Below, piece after piece: positions 59,479-64,000 of a stretch of 64,000 nucleotides of DNA. This stretch comes from Myxococcales bacterium (GTDB lineage Bacteria > Myxococcota > Myxococcia > Myxococcales > Myxococcaceae). The notes beneath the pieces were generated by a model. The model made no database searches and was not told where the DNA came from. It saw nothing but the letters and a program-made list of their open reading frames with translations. Position numbers and translations under genes: made by a program. Position 1 is the stretch's first letter. Each line of letters starts with the position of its first letter. The DNA lies in contig JADLDB010000059.1 in assembly GCA_020846875.1 (NCBI GenBank), positions 62,001 to 126,000 of the forward strand. The letters run 5' to 3'.

Positions 59479-60135
59479 ATGCCACTTTCCAGAGAGCAGA
59501 TCGCCCAGCGCGTCGCCAACGAGCTCAAGGACGGGTTCTACGTCAACCTGGGCATCGGGCTGCCCACGCTGATCCCCAACTACGTGCCGAAGGGCGTCGA
59601 GGTCGTCCTCCAGTCCGAGAACGGCATGCTGGGCACCGGGCCGTACCCCTTCGAGGGCGAAGAGGACCCGGATCTGATCAACGCCGGCAAGGAGACGGTG
59701 AGTGAGATCCAGGGCACCGCCTACTTCGACTCGGCGGCCAGCTTCGCGATGATCCGCGGCGGCCACATCGATCTCGCGGTGCTGGGCGCCATGGAGGTCA
59801 GCGAGTTCGGCGATCTCGCCAACTGGATGATCCCCGGCAAGATGGTGAAGGGTATGGGCGGCGCCATGGATCTCGCCGTCGGGGCCAAGCGCGTCATCGT
59901 CGCGATGGAGCACGCCACGAAGGACGGCGGGCACAAGATCCTGAAGGAGTGCCGCCTGCCGCTCACCAGCCGGCGCTGCGTGCACGCCATCTGCACGGAT
60001 CTCGCGTGGATGGACGTCACTCCCGACGGGCTGCTGCTGACCGAGCTGGCGCCGGGCGAGACCGTGGAGTCGGTGCAGAAGCTGACTGGGCCGAAGCTCA
60101 AGGTGGCCCCGGGCCTGAAGACCATGGCCGTTTGA
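59479..60135 (+). CDS. scoB: 3-oxoacid CoA-transferase subunit B
   Basis: A 218-residue beta subunit. The catalytic glutamate is Glu47 in [14 protein letters not shown], which forms the glutamyl-CoA thioester intermediate. [35 protein letters not shown] and [19 protein letters not shown] are class I CoA-transferase signatures. It lies 12 bases after subunit A. Together they activate the acetoacetate released by Kce, so this operon is the natural sink of the lysine pathway. Confidence 0.94.
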   Translation: MPLSREQIAQRVANELKDGFYVNLGIGLPTLIPNYVPKGVEVVLQSENGMLGTGPYPFEGEEDPDLINAGKETVSEIQGTAYFDSAASFAMIRGGHIDLAVLGAMEVSEFGDLANWMIPGKMVKGMGGAMDLAVGAKRVIVAMEHATKDGGHKILKECRLPLTSRRCVHAICTDLAWMDVTPDGLLLTELAPGETVESVQKLTGPKLKVAPGLKTMAV

Positions 60136-60181
60136 CCTGCTCTCGCTTGGGGGCCGCTTCCGTGTAGAGTCCGGCCCACTT

Positions 60182-60565
60182 ATGGCGGACAAGGGCTCCA
60201 AGGGCGTTCGGAAGTCGGAGCGGCTGCAGCACGAGCTGCTGGTCGCGTACCGCACGGTCGACGGCTTCATCACCGACTGGGCCGTCAATATCAGCCGCGG
60301 CGGCATGTTCATCAACACCCGCAACCCGCTCGCGCTCGGCAGCGTGGTGCGCCTCATCGTCAGCCTGCCCGACGCCGCCTTCCCCTTCGATCTCACCGGC
60401 CGGGTGATCCGCGTGCACCCCAACGATCCCGACAGCGATCAAGTCGCTGGCATGGGCATCGAGTTCATCGACGTCGACGAGGACAAGCGCGTGCGCCTCG
60501 AGCGCTTCGTCGATCGGCTCCGCAAGGAGCTGCCGGACCTGGCGCCGCCGCCGGCCAAGAAGTAG
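60182..60565 (+). CDS. PilZ domain protein
   Basis: A 127-residue PilZ protein that probably binds cyclic di-GMP. The two-part motif is visible: basic KSERLQHELLV (the RxxxR region is RKSER) and VNISRGGMFINT (D/NxSxxG). The rest (VVRLIVSLPDAAFPFDLTGRV, GMGIEFIDVDEDKRVRLERF) fits the TIGR02266-type PilZ of myxobacteria, including gliding and chemotaxis adaptors. ATG at 60182. With the FHA-GGDEF cyclase it shows c-di-GMP signalling in this genome, though the two genes are 10 kb apart. Confidence 0.9.
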   Translation: MADKGSKGVRKSERLQHELLVAYRTVDGFITDWAVNISRGGMFINTRNPLALGSVVRLIVSLPDAAFPFDLTGRVIRVHPNDPDSDQVAGMGIEFIDVDEDKRVRLERFVDRLRKELPDLAPPPAKK

Positions 60566-60576
60566 CGCGTTCCCCA

Positions 60577-61836
60577 GTGCGCCGCCTCGAGCTCGTCATC
60601 GATCGTCTCTCGAAGTCTGGAGAAGGCGTCGCCGAGGTCGCGGGGCGCTCCGTCTTCGTGCCCGGCGCGTTACCTGGAGAGACCGTGCTCGCCGAGGTGC
60701 CCGACACGGGCAAGGCGCTGCGGGCCGAGCTGCTCTCCATCCTCAAGGCCAGCCTGGCGCGCCGGCAGCCGATGTGCGGCAAGGCCGGCGAGTGCGGCGG
60801 CTGCGACTGGATGCACATCACCGAGAACGAGCAGGTGGCGTGGAAGGAGTCGATCGTCACCTCCGCGCTCGAGCACGTCGGCGGGGTGAAGGGCGGGACG
60901 TACGAGCAGCGGCCCACGGTGCGCTCCCCGAAGGCCCTCGGCTACCGGCGCCGCGCCACGCTGCACCCCACGAAGGGGAAGCTGGGCTTCTTCGGCAAGC
61001 GCTCCCACGCCCGGGTGGAGATCGATGAGTGCCCCGCGCTCACCGACTCGCTGTCGGCGCTGCCGCGCGTGCTGGCCGAGGCGCTGGGCCCGTCCGTCAA
61101 GGAGCTGGAAGAGGCGCGGCTGCTGGAGTGCGAGGGGAAGGTGGCTGTCAGCCTGCACGCGAAGGGGCCGCTGCGCCCGCGACACCGGCAGGCGCTCGAG
61201 GCGCTGGTGCGCGACGGGGTGATCGACGGCGGCGTGCTGGTGCCCGGGGAAGGGAAGGGCGCGCTGGAGACGGTGGGAACTCCAACGCTGGAAGAAGACG
61301 GCCTGCTCCACCGGCCCGAGGGCTTCGCGCAGGCCAACGCCGAGGTGAACCGCGCCCTGGTGCGCCACGCGGTGGAGCTTCTGGCGGTGCAGCCCGGTGA
61401 GGCTGTGCTGGAGCTCTACGCGGGGAACGGGAACTTCACCTTCCCTCTGGCGGAGCGGTCCGGCTCGGTGCTGGCGGTGGAGTCCGCGGCCGTGTCGGTG
61501 ATGCTGGCGCAGGCGGCGGCGCGCAAGCGTGGCGTGGGCAACGTGCGCTTCGTGCAGGGCGCCTGCGAGAAGATCGCCGACGGGCTGGTGAAGGAAGGCG
61601 CGCGCTTCGATCGGCTGCTGCTCGACCCTCCGCGCACCGGGGCGCCGGGCGTGGGCACCTGGGCGTCGCGGCTGCTCGTGTCCTGCGTGGTGTACGTGGC
61701 GTGCGATCCCGCCGCGCTGGCCCGGGACGCGGCCGATCTGGTGGCGCACGGCTTTCGTCCGCTGGCGCTCCAGGTGGTCGATCTGTTCCCTCAAACCCGA
61801 CATGTGGAGGCCGTGCTGGCCTTTGGGCGGGGCTGA
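60577..61836 (+). CDS. TrmA/RumA-family RNA (uracil-5-)-methyltransferase
   Basis: A 419-residue SAM-dependent methyltransferase. An N-terminal TRAM domain (IDRLSKSGEGVAEVAGRSVF) precedes an iron-sulphur site with Cys67, Cys73, Cys76 and Cys152. The Rossmann domain has ELYAGNGNFTFPLAER and LLDPPRTGA, and the catalytic nucleophile is Cys376 in VYVACDPAALARD. With the Fe-S cysteines it is more like RlmD (23S U1939) or RlmC than TrmA, but the exact target is uncertain. GTG start, 11 bases after the PilZ stop. Confidence 0.9.
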   Translation: MRRLELVIDRLSKSGEGVAEVAGRSVFVPGALPGETVLAEVPDTGKALRAELLSILKASLARRQPMCGKAGECGGCDWMHITENEQVAWKESIVTSALEHVGGVKGGTYEQRPTVRSPKALGYRRRATLHPTKGKLGFFGKRSHARVEIDECPALTDSLSALPRVLAEALGPSVKELEEARLLECEGKVAVSLHAKGPLRPRHRQALEALVRDGVIDGGVLVPGEGKGALETVGTPTLEEDGLLHRPEGFAQANAEVNRALVRHAVELLAVQPGEAVLELYAGNGNFTFPLAERSGSVLAVESAAVSVMLAQAAARKRGVGNVRFVQGACEKIADGLVKEGARFDRLLLDPPRTGAPGVGTWASRLLVSCVVYVACDPAALARDAADLVAHGFRPLALQVVDLFPQTRHVEAVLAFGRG

Positions 61837-61863
61837 CGGGCAGGGTAGCATTCGAGGCAGCGC

Positions 61864-63024
61864 GTGAGTTCTTCGGAAATCATCCTCGGCATCGACTTCG
61901 GGACGACTTTCTCGACGGCGGCCGCAGCCATCAACGGCAAGTTCCAGTATGCGCTGGATGAACGCGGCGAGGCCTGCATTCCCTCGGTGGTGCACTTTCC
62001 GAAGGTGGGCGCGCCCATCATCGGCGCCGAGGCGGATCGGCTGCGCGCGACGGATCCGGAGAACTCCATCCACGGGATCAAGCGGGTGATCGGCCAGCCG
62101 ATCGACTCGCCACAGGCGCGGGTGCTGAACACCTCGGCCTTGTTCCACCTGGACGGGAAGGGCGGCGGCGAGGTGAAGGTGAAGACGCGGCAGGGGGTGC
62201 TGGCGGCGTCGGAGGTGGGCTCGATCATCCTCCGGCACCTGAAGGAGCGGGCGCAGGCGAGGTTCGGGCGGGCCATCGGGAAGGCGGTGCTGACGGTGCC
62301 GGTGGCCGCTACGCCGCAGGTGCACGACGTGATGGTCCGCATGGGGCGCATGGCGGGGCTGCAGGTGATCCGGGTGATCGCCGAGCCGGTGGCAGGTGCG
62401 CTGGCGCGTGGGGCGGCCGGGGCCAACGACAGCGGGGCGCCGCGGCTGATCTTCGACTTCGGCGGCGGCACGCTGGACGTGACGGTGGTGCAGCGCTCGG
62501 GGCAGAACCTGAGGGTGCTGGCGGCGACGGGCGACGACTGCCTGGGTGGCGACGACTTCGACTTCGCCTTCGCCCGCTGGGTGGGCAGCCGGGTGTTCGC
62601 CAGCCACGGGGTGGATGTGACGAAGGACGCGATCCTCGCCGACGCGGTGCAGCGGCAGTGCGAGAAGGTGAAGCGCGCGCTCTCGGCCGCCAACGAGGCG
62701 CGATACCACATCGCCGACGCGGTGGGGACCGCTGGACGGAAGAGCCCGATCAACCTGCAGGTGGCGCGTGTCGATCTGCGCCCAGAGTGGACCGCGCTGG
62801 TCCAGCGCGCGGTGGACGTGGCGCGGGAGGCGATCTCCGCCTCGGGGCTGGCCTCGGATCGACTGAGCGTGGTCTCCCTGATCGGCGGGACCGCCTACGT
62901 GCCTCAGGTGCGGGAGGCGGTGACCCAACAGCTCGGCCGGCCGCTGGACGTGGAGATCGATCCGCAGACGGCGGTGGCGCGCGGGGCGTCGCTGCTGGCC
63001 GTCTTCCCGCAGCTGCTCACCTGA
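61864..63024 (+). CDS. NBD-only Hsp70-like protein
   Basis: A 386-residue protein with the actin/Hsp70 ATPase fold: phosphate-1 ILGIDFGTTFSTAAAA, phosphate-2 LIFDFGGGTLDVTVV, and adenosine motif SLIGGTAYVPQVREAV (normally GGSTRIP). CIPSVVHFP and VLTVPVAATPQV also match DnaK. It ends where the nucleotide-binding domain ends, with no peptide-binding domain, so it is unlikely to be a general chaperone. It may assemble or activate the vWA protein encoded next, because Hsp70-like ATPases occur beside vWA/CoxE genes in other genomes. GTG start after GAGG. Confidence 0.88.
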   Translation: MSSSEIILGIDFGTTFSTAAAAINGKFQYALDERGEACIPSVVHFPKVGAPIIGAEADRLRATDPENSIHGIKRVIGQPIDSPQARVLNTSALFHLDGKGGGEVKVKTRQGVLAASEVGSIILRHLKERAQARFGRAIGKAVLTVPVAATPQVHDVMVRMGRMAGLQVIRVIAEPVAGALARGAAGANDSGAPRLIFDFGGGTLDVTVVQRSGQNLRVLAATGDDCLGGDDFDFAFARWVGSRVFASHGVDVTKDAILADAVQRQCEKVKRALSAANEARYHIADAVGTAGRKSPINLQVARVDLRPEWTALVQRAVDVAREAISASGLASDRLSVVSLIGGTAYVPQVREAVTQQLGRPLDVEIDPQTAVARGASLLAVFPQLLT

Positions 63025-63070
63025 CCAGCTCCGTTGCGCGGCCCGGGGACGGGCGCATACCGTCCGTCTC

Positions 63071-64000
63071 GTGGAAGCGCGCGTCGTCGAGCTCGTCGAG
63101 GTCCTCCGCCAGAACGGCCTCAAGGTGAGCGTCAGCGAGACGAAGGACGCGGTGCTCGCGCTGGCCGAGGTGGGCGTCGCGGACCGGGAGGCCACCCGGG
63201 CGGTGCTGGCGGCCACGCTGTGCAAGCGCGCCTCGGACGTCGCCACCTTCGACAAGGCCTTCGACTTCTTCTTCTCCGGAGCGTCGAAGACGCTGGAGAA
63301 CCTCGATGCGTCGCTGCTGGACCGGATCCAGGAAGAGGGACTGCTGGAGGGGGACGAGCTGAAGATGCTCATCGCCCAGCTGGAGCAGCTGGCCGGGCAA
63401 CTGTCGCCGCTGACCGAGGCGGCGCTGTCGGGTGATCGCGCGCGGCTGGCGCACCTGTTCCGGCAGGCGTCGCTGCAGTTGGACTTCTCGCGCATCCAGA
63501 ACGCGCTGCAGACGGGCTTCTACAGCCGGCGGCTGGCCACGGCGGCGGGCGGCGAGGCGATGCGCTCGGATCTCGCGGCCATCGAAGGGGAGCTGAAGGC
63601 GAGGGGGATCTCCACGCGCGGCCTGGAGATCACCGCGCGGCACCTGGGTGAGGCCTTGCGGCGGGTGGAGGACGCGGCGCGCGCGGAGGTGCAGCGGCAG
63701 GTCAACGCGCGGCTGAAGAAGCCGTCGACCGGCGTGGGCGATCGTCCGCTTTCCCAGTTGTCCCGGCAGGAACTCGAGCTGGCGCAGCGCTCGGTGCGCG
63801 CCCTGGCGGAGAAGCTGAAGTCGCGGCTGGTGCGGCGGCAGCGCTCGCGGCGCAAGGGTCAGCTCAACCCGCGGCGCACGCTGCGGAAGAACCTCACCGC
63901 GGGCGGCGTGCCCATGGTGCCCCAGTTCCGGGCCCGGCGGCCGCAGCGCCCGGACGTGATCGTCCTGTGCGACGTGTCGGACTCGGTGCGCACCACCTCG
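63071..64000 (+). CDS. CoxE-like vWA protein (3'-truncated by window edge)
   Basis: The reading frame runs open to the last base; 310 codons are visible. The N-terminal part is helical (VVELVEVLRQNGLKVSVSET, KAFDFFFSGASKTLENLDAS), then a basic linker (RRQRSRRKGQLNPRRTLRKN) and the beginning of a vWA domain with the metal site VIVLCDVSDSVR. The early LVEVLRQNGLKVSVSET is typical of CoxE/vWA proteins that pair with MoxR AAA ATPases. It lies 46 bases after the Hsp70-like gene. GTG at 63071 is the likely start; no upstream ATG fits. Confidence 0.85.
   Translation, partial: MEARVVELVEVLRQNGLKVSVSETKDAVLALAEVGVADREATRAVLAATLCKRASDVATFDKAFDFFFSGASKTLENLDASLLDRIQEEGLLEGDELKMLIAQLEQLAGQLSPLTEAALSGDRARLAHLFRQASLQLDFSRIQNALQTGFYSRRLATAAGGEAMRSDLAAIEGELKARGISTRGLEITARHLGEALRRVEDAARAEVQRQVNARLKKPSTGVGDRPLSQLSRQELELAQRSVRALAEKLKSRLVRRQRSRRKGQLNPRRTLRKNLTAGGVPMVPQFRARRPQRPDVIVLCDVSDSVRTTS

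Overview
The window is about 68% GC, densely packed, and reads as chromosome of a predatory or social deltaproteobacterium (phylum Myxococcota, probably suborder Cystobacterineae). The evidence is a Glt/Nfs-type trans-envelope gene set, many cysteine-rich and vWA surface lipoproteins, PilZ/FHA/GGDEF signalling proteins, class II HMG-CoA reductase with the mevalonate pathway, and many four-base ATGA/GTGA start-stop overlaps. I see no rRNA, tRNA, CRISPR array, phage or insertion sequence with a transposase. One short palindromic, MITE-like element is present.

Layout. 1-4 kb: 5'-cut lysine-degradation operon (kamD, small secreted orf, kamE, kal, kce), then a lipoprotein gene. 5-11.5 kb: MshEN-like/GAF/adenylate cyclase, MlaC-like protein, a minus-strand AOS-family pseudoenzyme, and an RND/MMPL exporter whose stop codon lies in the MITE-like element. 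11.8-12.5 kb: lone rplC. 12.5-27.6 kb: cysteine-rich lipoprotein, vWA lipoprotein, two outer-membrane barrels, and five proteins matching GltC-GltG/NfsC-NfsG plus a GltH-like barrel, with an internal terminator and two good sigma-70-type promoters. 27.6-29.6 kb: kdd, a small membrane protein, and a DsrE protein. 29.7-34.2 kb: fni, mvaA, mevalonate kinase, mvaD. 34.2-42.2 kb (minus strand): PilZ-like protein, repetitive secreted protein, pilin-like protein, NtrC-like regulator with altered GAFTGA, histidine kinase, membrane protein, Slt-type transglycosylase. 42.4-46.4 kb: zinc-ribbon-like small protein, REC protein, CAP-domain protein, DUF721/DciA-like protein. 46.5-55.5 kb: large lipoprotein, FHA-GGDEF cyclase, repeat-bearing acyltransferase, SDR protein, membrane protein, coiled-coil protein. 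55.6-64 kb: rpsA, thiolase, two CoA-transferase subunits, PilZ protein, TrmA/RumA-family methyltransferase, NBD-only Hsp70-like protein, and a 3'-cut CoxE-like vWA protein.

How they fit together. Three separated loci (kamDE-kal-kce, kdd, thiolase/CoA transferase) supply nearly all of the lysine 3,5-diaminohexanoate pathway from lysine to acetyl-CoA and crotonyl-CoA; only lysine 2,3-aminomutase is not seen. The mevalonate genes turn acetyl-CoA-derived HMG-CoA into isoprenoid precursors. The central 15 kb encodes a probable envelope-spanning machine for gliding or for surface-polysaccharide/spore-coat handling, next to two surface lipoproteins that may be accessory parts.
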